In this document: positions 34,195 to 42,119 of the stretch, one piece after another
Numbering within the stretch: position 1 is the stretch's first letter
Layout: each line of letters starts with the position of its first letter
Origin: Rhodanobacteraceae bacterium
Lineage (GTDB): Bacteria > Pseudomonadota > Gammaproteobacteria > Xanthomonadales > SZUA-5
DNA length: 64,000 nt
NCBI GenBank assembly: GCA_024234055.1
Contig: JACKOW010000007.1
Location: forward strand, 155,450-219,449
Direction of reading: 5' to 3'
The notes under the pieces: generated by a model
Database searches by the model: none
What the model was told of the DNA's origin: nothing
The model's input: only the letters and a program-made list of their open reading frames with translations
Program-made: the position numbers and the translations under genes

Positions 34195-36399
34195 TCAGCG
34201 GAACGGCTCTGCCCGTGCCAGCAATTCGTCCAGGCCCGGCTCGTTCGGATCACGCGGCTTGCCCGGGTGGATGATCGCCACCTGGCAGCTTTCGGCCGCT
34301 TCCACCAGTTGCCGATAGCTACCGGCACTCAAATCCTTGATGTAAGCCTGCTTGCGCTCGTCGTAGCCGAACATTCGATCGTTGATCAGCTGGCACTCGT
34401 TGCAGCTGGGACAGCGCGCGGTGTCGATCCAGGCGTCGTCGCGTGTGTGTTCGGGCAAAGCCTCGCCAGTCAACACCGGCGCCACGTCTGCAGCAGCAGG
34501 CCCGGCTGGGGCTGTCGCCTGCGCCGCTGCCCAGGCCGCTTTTTCCTTCGCTAGCAGGCGTTCGGCATAGGCGTCATGCACACCACCATGCTCCTGCAAA
34601 CGCTGCCACAGCAGCAGGCAGCGCCGCGCGGCCTGCATGACCTTCGCATCCACGATCAGCCTATGCAGCTGGTCATCCTCGTCGACCGCCAGCACATAGG
34701 GTACGCGCTCGGCAGCTTCTGCTTCGTCGAGCGCCAGCCATTCCGCCGCAGGCAACATCGCTGCACTCCATGACGACGGGGGTACCCGCGCGAAATGAGC
34801 GGCCTGGGCGCGGTCGCACAGCACGAAATCGGCAAAGCTGAAGGCGTAGGGCTGCTCGGCGCGTTGCCACTGCGCATCGCAGAATTCGAGCCTTTCGACG
34901 GGCCAGTTGTCGTCCGGCTGCGGGTTGTTCTCGAGTGAAAAGCGTGTCGCCCAGTTGCTGCCGGCGGCCGCATCGTAGCTGAACGCCGGAAATGCCCGCG
35001 ACTGCATGGCGGCCGCCGCGCTCAGGTACGCGGGCAGCGCGGCTGCGGGGTCGTCCTTGCAGGCATATACGCTGAACAGCGCTGGCCCGGCACAGCCCAG
35101 ACCCTGTTCGATGCGCGCCCGCATGGCGTAGAAATTGGAACTGGTTGACTGCAATACGAACATCCCACCCAGGCCCATGGCCGCTGTTGCCAGCCGTGCG
35201 CTGCGTACGCCGAAGGCGAAGTGGCCGCCGCCGATGGCAGTGCCTTCGAGCAGCGATGAGGTCTGCACCAGCACCTTGATCGGCAGGCCATTCGAGAGCA
35301 AATCGAGCAGTCCCGCATTTTCCGGCGCATCGTTCCGATCCGGCGGGATGCAGACCAGATACTCGGGGAAACGAGCCAGGTCCGCGGCCGTCAATGATTC
35401 GACGTCAAAGGATTCGAAGACCGGATCGTGCTCGGCCTCGACATAACGACCTGCCGCTTCCAGCTCGGCAATTGACAGCGCCTTGATCAACGAGGCCGCA
35501 TCGGCAGCACGCTGTTCATAGGCCCGGGCGGCATCGGCGCAATTGTCGTAGACAAAGTTGAAACAGTCGCCGGCAGCCTCCGGATCGGGCGCGAAGAACC
35601 GCTGCGAGCGCAGCACGGCGAGGGTCTGTTCCAGCCGCTGCCGCCGCGAGGGTGGCAAGTCCTGCTGCGGCATTCCCTTGCCGACGATGCGCGACAGCAG
35701 GTCAAAATCGAAGGCGTCCCGATGGGAACCGCCCAACGAGGCCTTGAGGCTCTCCGGCCGGGTGCCGGCTTCGGAATGGACATGCGCGGCACGCAAGATA
35801 TCGCTGAGCCTCAGCATCAAGCCGCTCAGTTCGGTATGGAACTGTCGCGCCTTGGCCCCTTGCGCGGCCCGCCAGACATGAGCCAGCAGCCGCGCCGGCA
35901 TCGTCTGCGTGCACGCTACTACTTCGCCATCGCCATGCAGCGCCGATGCCGCGTGCAGCAGCACCTGCTCCAGGGTCTCGCCCTCGCGCTCGCCCAGGCG
36001 AGCCGCAGCGGCTTCCCACAAATCCGACAGGCGCCCCTCGGCCCCGTCAGCAAGGGCGCGACGAATCTCGGTCTCCAGTTGCAGCGCATGCCGGCGCAGG
36101 CGTTCGCCTTCGATGCCGCGCGGCGCAACTTCACGCAGCATGCCATCCACCAGCGCCGACAAGGAACGCACGCTGCCCGGGCCATCGACACCATCCAGCA
36201 GCACCAGCGGAAAATCATGGCGCAGCCCGGCCAGATCCCGATACGGCGCCAGCAAGGCCGGGAGCAGTTTCAGTCCGTCGATGGCCTGCAAGGCATCGCC
36301 TTGGCGCTTTCCGGTCAGATGAAAGATCTGCTGCGCCGGTTGCCGGGTCTTCATGTCCATCGCAGGGTCTCGTTCAGATTGGGAGGCGGTGGCAGGCAT
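34195..36399 (-). CDS. large protein with degenerate NifJ/PFOR-like domain and single-cluster ferredoxin tail
   Basis: About 734 residues, last gene of the oxidoreductase cluster. Residues about 1-330 are helical and unrecognised. Residues about 360-590 look like the C-terminal (TPP) domain of pyruvate:ferredoxin oxidoreductase: LLSNGLPIKVLVQTSSL, then MGLGGMFVLQSTSSNFYAM, GPALFSVYACKDDP and NWATRFSLENNPQPDDNWP mirror NifJ order, but the TPP-binding GDG and YSNTGGQ motifs are missing. The tail has CPSCNECQ (about 662-669) and a distant Cys in ESCQVAIIHPGKP (about 705), a CxxCxxC...C cluster site. It may be an electron-carrying subunit. Start uncertain: ATG 36399, 5 bases after korB, is used; 36360 is possible. 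Confidence 0.75.
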   Translation of the reverse strand: MPATASQSERDPAMDMKTRQPAQQIFHLTGKRQGDALQAIDGLKLLPALLAPYRDLAGLRHDFPLVLLDGVDGPGSVRSLSALVDGMLREVAPRGIEGERLRRHALQLETEIRRALADGAEGRLSDLWEAAAARLGEREGETLEQVLLHAASALHGDGEVVACTQTMPARLLAHVWRAAQGAKARQFHTELSGLMLRLSDILRAAHVHSEAGTRPESLKASLGGSHRDAFDFDLLSRIVGKGMPQQDLPPSRRQRLEQTLAVLRSQRFFAPDPEAAGDCFNFVYDNCADAARAYEQRAADAASLIKALSIAELEAAGRYVEAEHDPVFESFDVESLTAADLARFPEYLVCIPPDRNDAPENAGLLDLLSNGLPIKVLVQTSSLLEGTAIGGGHFAFGVRSARLATAAMGLGGMFVLQSTSSNFYAMRARIEQGLGCAGPALFSVYACKDDPAAALPAYLSAAAAMQSRAFPAFSYDAAAGSNWATRFSLENNPQPDDNWPVERLEFCDAQWQRAEQPYAFSFADFVLCDRAQAAHFARVPPSSWSAAMLPAAEWLALDEAEAAERVPYVLAVDEDDQLHRLIVDAKVMQAARRCLLLWQRLQEHGGVHDAYAERLLAKEKAAWAAAQATAPAGPAAADVAPVLTGEALPEHTRDDAWIDTARCPSCNECQLINDRMFGYDERKQAYIKDLSAGSYRQLVEAAESCQVAIIHPGKPRDPNEPGLDELLARAEPFR

Positions 36400-36404
36400 G
36401 GCGC

Positions 36405-37394
36405 TCAGGCACCGTGCTGCGCAGAGGGCTCTTCGTCCGGCCACACGGTGTACTTGTCGAACTCGCGGTCCAGGCCGGCATGAATATGCTCGGGCGAACG
36501 CAAGCGACCCGGGTGACGCAGGTCCTCATAACAAGGCGCATCGGGGTTGCTGTAGAGGATGCCGACCGGAATCGGATCCTCCTGCGAGGCGATCTCGCGG
36601 GCACGATCGATGTTGATCGGATCGTGCGCCAGCTGGTTGCGATAGGCCTTCGACAGCGCCGGGCTGAGCTGCAGACCGTTCGGATGAGTGAGCAGTTGGG
36701 TGCGCTGCGGATCGTGCAGCCAGGGATCGAAAGCCTTGGGCATGAATTCCGGACAGCGCTGCAGGATGCGCACGAAGGAGAAGCCCCGATGCAGATAGGC
36801 TGCGCGCAGGATGTCGTAGAGCACCTCGGGCACCCAGTCGACCGCCTGGGCCACGAAGGACGCGCCCTGCACGCCCAGAGACACCGTCAGCGGATTCATC
36901 GGCTCCAGGGGCGCGCCGTAGGGTGTCGTGTTGCTCTTTAGTCCCCGCGGCGAGGTCGGCGAGGCCTGTTTCTTGGTCAGGCCATAGACGTGGTTGTCAT
37001 GCAGCACCACGGTGATGTCCATGTTGTAGCGCAGGGCATGAATCCAGTGCCCGGCACCGATACTGCAGCAATCGCCGTCGCCGGTGCTGACGAAGACCTT
37101 CAGGTCCGGTCGCGCCATCTTGATGCCCTCGGCCACGGGAAAGGCGCGGCCGTGCAGGCTGTGGAAACCGTAGGTCTTCATGTAGTGCGGCAAGCGACTG
37201 GAACAGCCGATGCCGGAGACGAACACGGTGTCTTCAGGTGCCAGCTCCTCCACGCTGCACAAACGCTGCATGGCAGCAAGTATGGCGTTGTCGCCGCAGC
37301 CACTGCACCAGCGCGGCACGCCGCCCTGATAGTCCTCCAGCGCATGATGTTCCTGATGCAGCTTGATCACGCATTGATTCAGCGAGCGGCTCAT
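36405..37394 (-). CDS. korB: 2-oxoacid:ferredoxin oxidoreductase, beta (TPP) subunit
   Basis: Thiamine-diphosphate subunit of a KorAB-type enzyme that oxidatively decarboxylates a 2-oxoacid to acyl-CoA. The 329 residues contain WCSGCGDNAILAAMQ (Cys30 and Cys33, cluster ligands in this family), GIGCSSRLPHYM, the TPP motif STGDGDCCSIG (GDGD 105-108) and DNHVYGLTKKQASPTS. Substrate is not proven by sequence; the KorAB type favours 2-oxoglutarate, pyruvate is possible. Its ATG overlaps the korA stop (ATGA). Confidence 0.93.
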   Translation of the reverse strand: MSRSLNQCVIKLHQEHHALEDYQGGVPRWCSGCGDNAILAAMQRLCSVEELAPEDTVFVSGIGCSSRLPHYMKTYGFHSLHGRAFPVAEGIKMARPDLKVFVSTGDGDCCSIGAGHWIHALRYNMDITVVLHDNHVYGLTKKQASPTSPRGLKSNTTPYGAPLEPMNPLTVSLGVQGASFVAQAVDWVPEVLYDILRAAYLHRGFSFVRILQRCPEFMPKAFDPWLHDPQRTQLLTHPNGLQLSPALSKAYRNQLAHDPINIDRAREIASQEDPIPVGILYSNPDAPCYEDLRHPGRLRSPEHIHAGLDREFDKYTVWPDEEPSAQHGA

Positions 37395-39298
37395 GAGCTT
37401 CGTCCCTTGCGTTGCAGTTGCGCCCGTGCGGCCTTGACGATGTCTCCCGGTTTGATCGGTTGGCCGCGAGCCTGACTCCAGCAGTCGATGTCCTTGAGGA
37501 AGCGCGAGCGCAGCATCATCGCCAGCGCCGAGTAGCGCCGGTTGTCCTCATCGATCAACTCATCCTCGATCTTGTCGGACCAGTTGCCCTCGATGGTCAT
37601 CGCCTGCGGAAAACGCGCCAGGATCTCGCGGATGCCCGAGGGCATGGGCTGCAGGAAGCGCAGGTGCATGGATGACACCGCCAGACCCTCGCCACGAAGC
37701 CGGGTCACGGCCTCCTCGATGGCGCCCATGGTGCTGCCCCAGCCGATCAGCAACAGTTCGCCCTCGTCGCCACCGACGACCGGCGGTGCCTTCAGGGTCT
37801 TCTGCAAGGCCGCCAGCTTGAGGCTGCGGGCGCGCAGGCCTTCCTCGTTGATGGCCGGGTCGTAGGCGACCTTGCTGGCGCGATCGTGGGCGAGGCCGGT
37901 GACGGTGTGCATACCGCCGGCCCTGCCCGGCTGCAGCCGACGCGAAAGACCGGTCGTGCGATCCCAGTCATAGGCCTTGGCACCGGGTGGCACCGGTGTC
38001 AGGTCCACCGGTGGCGCCAGCCAGTCCTCGCTGAACTGCGGGCGCGGGAAGGGCTGCTGGGCGGTCGACAGGCTGGCGTCGGAGAGAATCACCACGACCA
38101 TGCCGAAGGTCTCGGCGATCTTGCGGGCGGTGATCACCGAGTAGAAACAGTCCTCGATGCTGCAAGGCGCCATCACCACCTTGGGGGCATCGCCATGACT
38201 GCCGAAAATGGCGGCCAGCGCGTCGCCCTGCTCTACCTTGGTGGGCTGTCCGGTGCTTGGACCGCCACGCTGCACATTGACCACCACCAGCGGAATCTCG
38301 GCCATCACGGCCAGACCCAGCACTTCCTGCTTCAGCGAGTAGCCGGGGCCCGACGTGATGGTGACCGCGCACTTGCCGGCATAGGAGGCACCGACCGCAA
38401 AGGCGCAGGCGGCGATTTCGTCCTCGGCCTGATGGACGACGCCGCCGATCTTTTCGAAGGCTTCGCTGAGATAGTGAGACGCCGAAGTGGCCGGCGTGAT
38501 CGGATACATCGCGCAGATGTCCATGCCCGAGGCCATCACCCCGAGCGCGATCGCGGTATTGCCGTTGACCACGATCTGCGGCTCGCTGGCACGCTGCGCT
38601 GGTATGCAGTACTTGAAGTCCAGATGCTCCTCGGCCCAGCTCATGCCGGCCTTGAACAAGGCGATGTTGTCGGCAATCACCTTGGCGTCCTTCTTGCCGA
38701 AGATCCGCCGGATCTGTTCGCGCGCCAGAGCCGCATCCAGTCCGTAGACATTGCAGAGGATGCCGAGCACGAACATGTTCTTGCCCTTGCGCGGATCATT
38801 GACCCATTCGCGACAGCGTTCTTCCAGCGGAATCTCGTGGACCTGATAGCCGTCCTTGCGCAGCGCCTCGACCGTGGCCCTGTAGGAGGCCACGACGGCC
38901 GGATCGCGATGCTCCGCCCACATGTTCTCCAGCAGAATCTTCGCGCCGGGCTTGAGCTCACCGGCATTGACCCGACCCAGCAGCACCTGCTCATTGAACG
39001 CCACCACCAGCTCGGTCTGGTCGCCGCCATTGCTGATGTGCCCGGATCCGATGCGGATGCGGATGCCGCTGGCGCCAGCCACGCTGCGCGCCGGCGGCTG
39101 AATCTCGGCAGGAATGATCTCGGTGGTCCAGATGCCGTTGCCCATGCGAGCGGCAATGGCGCCCAGCGACTGGCCGCAGCGCTGCGCGCCCTCACCCGAA
39201 TCACTGATGACCTCGATGATGGCCTCGGAAACCGGCGTCGCCGGCCGCGGCGTACGCAGCTGGGCCGGGGGTGCAACCAGAATTGCAGTGTCGTTCAT
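37391..39298 (-). CDS. korA: 2-oxoacid:ferredoxin oxidoreductase, fused gamma-alpha subunit
   Basis: A 635-residue protein with a gamma domain first (about 20-215: EVISDSGEGAQRCGQSL, IRIGSGHISNGGDQTELVV) and the alpha domain after it (about 225-600: GVMASGMDICAMYPITPAT, HQAEDEIAACAFAVGASYAG, VVNVQRGGPSTGQPTKVEQ). GPSTG(Q/M)PT is the pyrimidine-site signature. This gamma-alpha fusion is the KorA form known from mycobacteria and several aerobes. It partners KorB. A 200-base gap with an R3-like repeat separates it from the upstream nfnB-like gene, so it might also have its own promoter. Confidence 0.94.
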   Translation of the reverse strand: MNDTAILVAPPAQLRTPRPATPVSEAIIEVISDSGEGAQRCGQSLGAIAARMGNGIWTTEIIPAEIQPPARSVAGASGIRIRIGSGHISNGGDQTELVVAFNEQVLLGRVNAGELKPGAKILLENMWAEHRDPAVVASYRATVEALRKDGYQVHEIPLEERCREWVNDPRKGKNMFVLGILCNVYGLDAALAREQIRRIFGKKDAKVIADNIALFKAGMSWAEEHLDFKYCIPAQRASEPQIVVNGNTAIALGVMASGMDICAMYPITPATSASHYLSEAFEKIGGVVHQAEDEIAACAFAVGASYAGKCAVTITSGPGYSLKQEVLGLAVMAEIPLVVVNVQRGGPSTGQPTKVEQGDALAAIFGSHGDAPKVVMAPCSIEDCFYSVITARKIAETFGMVVVILSDASLSTAQQPFPRPQFSEDWLAPPVDLTPVPPGAKAYDWDRTTGLSRRLQPGRAGGMHTVTGLAHDRASKVAYDPAINEEGLRARSLKLAALQKTLKAPPVVGGDEGELLLIGWGSTMGAIEEAVTRLRGEGLAVSSMHLRFLQPMPSGIREILARFPQAMTIEGNWSDKIEDELIDEDNRRYSALAMMLRSRFLKDIDCWSQARGQPIKPGDIVKAARAQLQRKGRSS

Positions 39299-39348
39299 GG
39301 CGTCTTCGCTATGCGGCGAAATGGGACAGGTCGCGTACCGGGATGGAA

Positions 39349-39483
39349 AAGAAGCCTTGTCCGCAAAGGACGCAAAAAACGCGAAGGAAAAGCTGTTTCG
39401 AACTTAATTCGTACCGCCATGAGTGACTCTCCACGTAATTGATTCTTTGCTTTCTTTGCGTCCTTTGCGTCCTTCGCGGACGA
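39349..39483. repeat. R3-like inverted repeat inside the oxidoreductase cluster
   Basis: Arms TCCGCAAAGGACGCAAAAAA...GCGAAGGAAAAG (39360-39392) and CTTTGCTTTCTTTGCG...CCTTCGCGGA (39445-39480) enclose about 50 unrelated bases. A loose relative of the CGCAGAGAACGC family. The AT-rich middle (TTCGAACTTAATTCG) could hold a promoter for korA. Confidence 0.65.
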
Positions 39484-39501
39484 ACGCTCTCGGCCCTTGA
39501 T

Positions 39502-41013
39502 CTAGCGCGCTGCCATCCGCAGGCGAGCATAGTTGCGCTGGCGACGGTCGATGCCGAACACCCGATCCATCAGGTCGGCGTCCACGTCCCGATAGACCAG
39601 ATCGCTGTCGCGCAGGCCCAGCCAGGCTTTCATGCCGCGCGCGGCCTTGCGCCCGGCGCCCATGGCCTGGATCACCGTGGCCGCGCCGGTGACGATGTCG
39701 CCGCCGGCATAGACGCCGGCGATCGACGTGGCCAGGTGCTCGTCGGTAGCAATGTAGCCACGGGAGTTCAGCGCCAGCTTCGAGGTCTGTCCCAATATCG
39801 GATTGGCATTGGTGCCGATCGCGTAGATCACCATATCGGTCTCGATCTCGAAGGCGCTGCCAGGAACCGGTTCGGGGCGACGTCGGCCCGAAGCGTCTGG
39901 CTCACCCAGTTGCATGCGCTCACAGCGCATCGCCCGAACGGCCTTGCGCTCGTCGCCGATCAGTTCCAGCGGCGCCGTCAGCCACTGGAACTCGATGCCT
40001 TCCTGCTGCGCGTGGTGGATTTCCTCGGCCCTGGCCGGCGCCTCGGCGGCGCTGCGTCGGTAGATGCACGTCACCTTCTCGGCACCCACACGCAGCGCTA
40101 CCCGCATGGCATCCATGGCGGTGTTGCCGGCTCCGATCACGGTCACATGCTTGCCCGGCTGCAATGGCGTGTCGTAGCGGGGAAAGTCGCGTCCGTGCAT
40201 CAGATTGCAGCGGGTCAGCCATTCATTGGCCGAGAGCACGCCGCCCAGCGACTCGCCAGGAATGCCCATGAAGCTGGGATAACCGGCGCCGGTGCCCACG
40301 AATACGGCGTGAAAGCCCATCTCGCCGATCAGTTGCTCGATGGTGAACAGACGCCCGACCAGCGTGTTGCATTCGAAGCGGATTCCGAGCCGCGTAAGCT
40401 TTTCAATTTCGACATCGACCACGCTGTTGGGCAGCCGGAAATCCGGTATGCCGTACTTGAGCACGCCACCCGGCTCGTGGAAGGCCTCGTAGACCACCAC
40501 CTCGCATCCGGCCTTGGCCATGTCCGCCGCGCAGGCCATGCCCGCCGGCCCGGAGCCGACGATGGCGACCCGAAAACGGTTGGGCTCGATGTAAGGCACG
40601 TTGGCCCAGCCTTCGGCGATGGCCATGTCGCCGACAAAACGCTCCAGTCGCCCGATCGCCACCGGTTCCAGCGATTCGCCCACCGTGCACACGCCCTCGC
40701 ACTGGTTCTCCTGCGGGCAAACGCGTCCGCAGACCGAGGGCAGCAGATTGGTATCGGTGATGGTGTCGTAGGCGCCGTGAAAGTTCTTCGCGGCGATCTT
40801 CAGAATGAAGCCGGGGATGTCGATGCCCACCGGGCAACCCCGTACACAGGGCTGATCGGCACAATTCAGGCAGCGCTCGGCCTCGTTCAGGGCATCTTCC
40901 AGACGGTATCCGCAGGCCACTTCCTCGAAATTTCGCACCCGCTCTTGCGGTGCTTGCTCCGGCATCGGCGTCCTGGCCTGGGGAATGCTGCGGATGGTTT
41001 TCTTCCTGGCCAT
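39502..41013 (-). CDS. NfnB/GltD-type FAD-iron-sulfur oxidoreductase (NADP(H)-linked subunit)
   Basis: A 503-residue protein of the glutamate-synthase-small-subunit family. The N-terminal double cluster domain has Cys48-51-56-60 (CLNCADQPCVRGCP) and Cys95-99-105-109 (CGRVCPQENQCEGVC). FAD is bound at AIVGSGPAGMACAADMA and NAD(P)H at VIGAGNTAMDAMRVALR; IYAIGTNANP and GVYAGGDIVTGAATVI are late FAD contacts. No gltB is near; its partner is the NfnA-like gene just upstream, the arrangement of NfnAB/SudAB. It starts at ATG 41013 with AGGAG 8 bases before. Confidence 0.9.
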   Translation of the reverse strand: MARKKTIRSIPQARTPMPEQAPQERVRNFEEVACGYRLEDALNEAERCLNCADQPCVRGCPVGIDIPGFILKIAAKNFHGAYDTITDTNLLPSVCGRVCPQENQCEGVCTVGESLEPVAIGRLERFVGDMAIAEGWANVPYIEPNRFRVAIVGSGPAGMACAADMAKAGCEVVVYEAFHEPGGVLKYGIPDFRLPNSVVDVEIEKLTRLGIRFECNTLVGRLFTIEQLIGEMGFHAVFVGTGAGYPSFMGIPGESLGGVLSANEWLTRCNLMHGRDFPRYDTPLQPGKHVTVIGAGNTAMDAMRVALRVGAEKVTCIYRRSAAEAPARAEEIHHAQQEGIEFQWLTAPLELIGDERKAVRAMRCERMQLGEPDASGRRRPEPVPGSAFEIETDMVIYAIGTNANPILGQTSKLALNSRGYIATDEHLATSIAGVYAGGDIVTGAATVIQAMGAGRKAARGMKAWLGLRDSDLVYRDVDADLMDRVFGIDRRQRNYARLRMAAR

Positions 41014-41039
41014 TGAATCGCTCCTGTACTTGCTGCGGC

Positions 41040-41912
41040 TCAATGACCGAGGACGGGTGGCGCCGCGTTGCGGACCCGACAGCTGTCGGTGTAGGTCTGC
41101 AAAGCGCTCTGTTCGGTGGCCTTGTAGCGGCCCAACCGCGCCATCAGATCGTCGAAGTCGACCTGGTGGCCATCGAAATCCGGGCCATCGACACAGGCAA
41201 ACTTGATGCTGTCGCCGATCTTGACCCGGCAGCCGCCGCACATGCCGGTGCCATCGACCATGACCGGATTCAGGCTGACCATGGTCCTGATCCCGTGCGC
41301 CCGTGTTGCTTCCGCGCAGCCCTTCATCATGATCGGCGGCCCGATGGCCACGACTTCCTCGATATCCGGATGAGCCTTGATGGCCTGCTCGATACCGACC
41401 GTCACCAGACCCTTGATGCCGGCCGAGCCGTCATCGGTGCAGATGATCAGTTCATCGCAGCAGGCGCGGAACTTGTCCTCCCAGAACATCAGCTCACGGT
41501 TGCGAAAGCCGAGCACGCCGATGACGTAGGCACCGCTCTGCTTGTAGGCTCGGGCTTGCGGATACACTGGCGCAACGCCCAGACCACCGCCCACGCAGAC
41601 CACCTTTCGGGCGCTGCCGATATGGCTTGGGATACCCATGGGACCGACCATGGCATGCAGTGAAGAGCCCACCTGGCAATGCTCCTGCATCGAGCGAGTG
41701 GTCTTGCCCACCGCCTGGATCACCAGCGTGATGGTGCCGCGCGTGGCGTCGAAGTCGGCAATGGTCAGCGGTATGCGCTCGCCTTGGGCATGCTCCATCA
41801 CGATCACGAACTGCCCCGGCCGCGCCGCCCGCGCCATCAGCGGATGCAGCACCTCCAGCAGAAACGTGACTTCAGAGAAATCTTCTCGGGCAACAATTGC
41901 AAAGTCGGACAT
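41040..41912 (-). CDS. NfnA/SudB-type FAD-[2Fe-2S] subunit
   Basis: A 290-residue ferredoxin-NADP reductase-like flavoprotein. RPGQFVIVM and ERIPLTIADFD form the FAD site, VVCVGGGLGVAPVYPQARAYK binds NAD(H), and MVDGTGMCGGCRVKIG with FACVDGPDFDGHQVDF is the Asp-Cys3 [2Fe-2S] motif typical of NfnA (Cys225, 228, 240). In NfnAB this subunit handles NAD(H) while NfnB handles NADP(H) and bifurcates to ferredoxin. First gene of the cluster; GAGG lies 5 bases before the ATG at 41912. Sulfide dehydrogenase-type polysulfide reduction is the alternative reading. Confidence 0.9.
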   Translation of the reverse strand: MSDFAIVAREDFSEVTFLLEVLHPLMARAARPGQFVIVMEHAQGERIPLTIADFDATRGTITLVIQAVGKTTRSMQEHCQVGSSLHAMVGPMGIPSHIGSARKVVCVGGGLGVAPVYPQARAYKQSGAYVIGVLGFRNRELMFWEDKFRACCDELIICTDDGSAGIKGLVTVGIEQAIKAHPDIEEVVAIGPPIMMKGCAEATRAHGIRTMVSLNPVMVDGTGMCGGCRVKIGDSIKFACVDGPDFDGHQVDFDDLMARLGRYKATEQSALQTYTDSCRVRNAAPPVLGH

Positions 41913-42119
41913 GGCAGCCTCGATGAGTGCAAGTCCCAGGTCACCGCCGCAGTGTCCAGCATCTCCACGCGTCGAACTGATCGGGCCTGCGCAAAGCCTA
42001 TGCCCCCTGCCGGCAGACACCTTGCGATGGATCAAGCATTGCTTGCCACCTCTCCCATCTGGCCTCCGATAAGTCGGATCCGCGATGTAACATCGGACGA
42101 CACCGCCTTGGACTTCCAG

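Noticed and set aside
39502..41013. Glutamate synthase small subunit gene
   Set aside because: No large subunit is adjacent and the immediate upstream partner is NfnA-like, so NfnB is a better reading.
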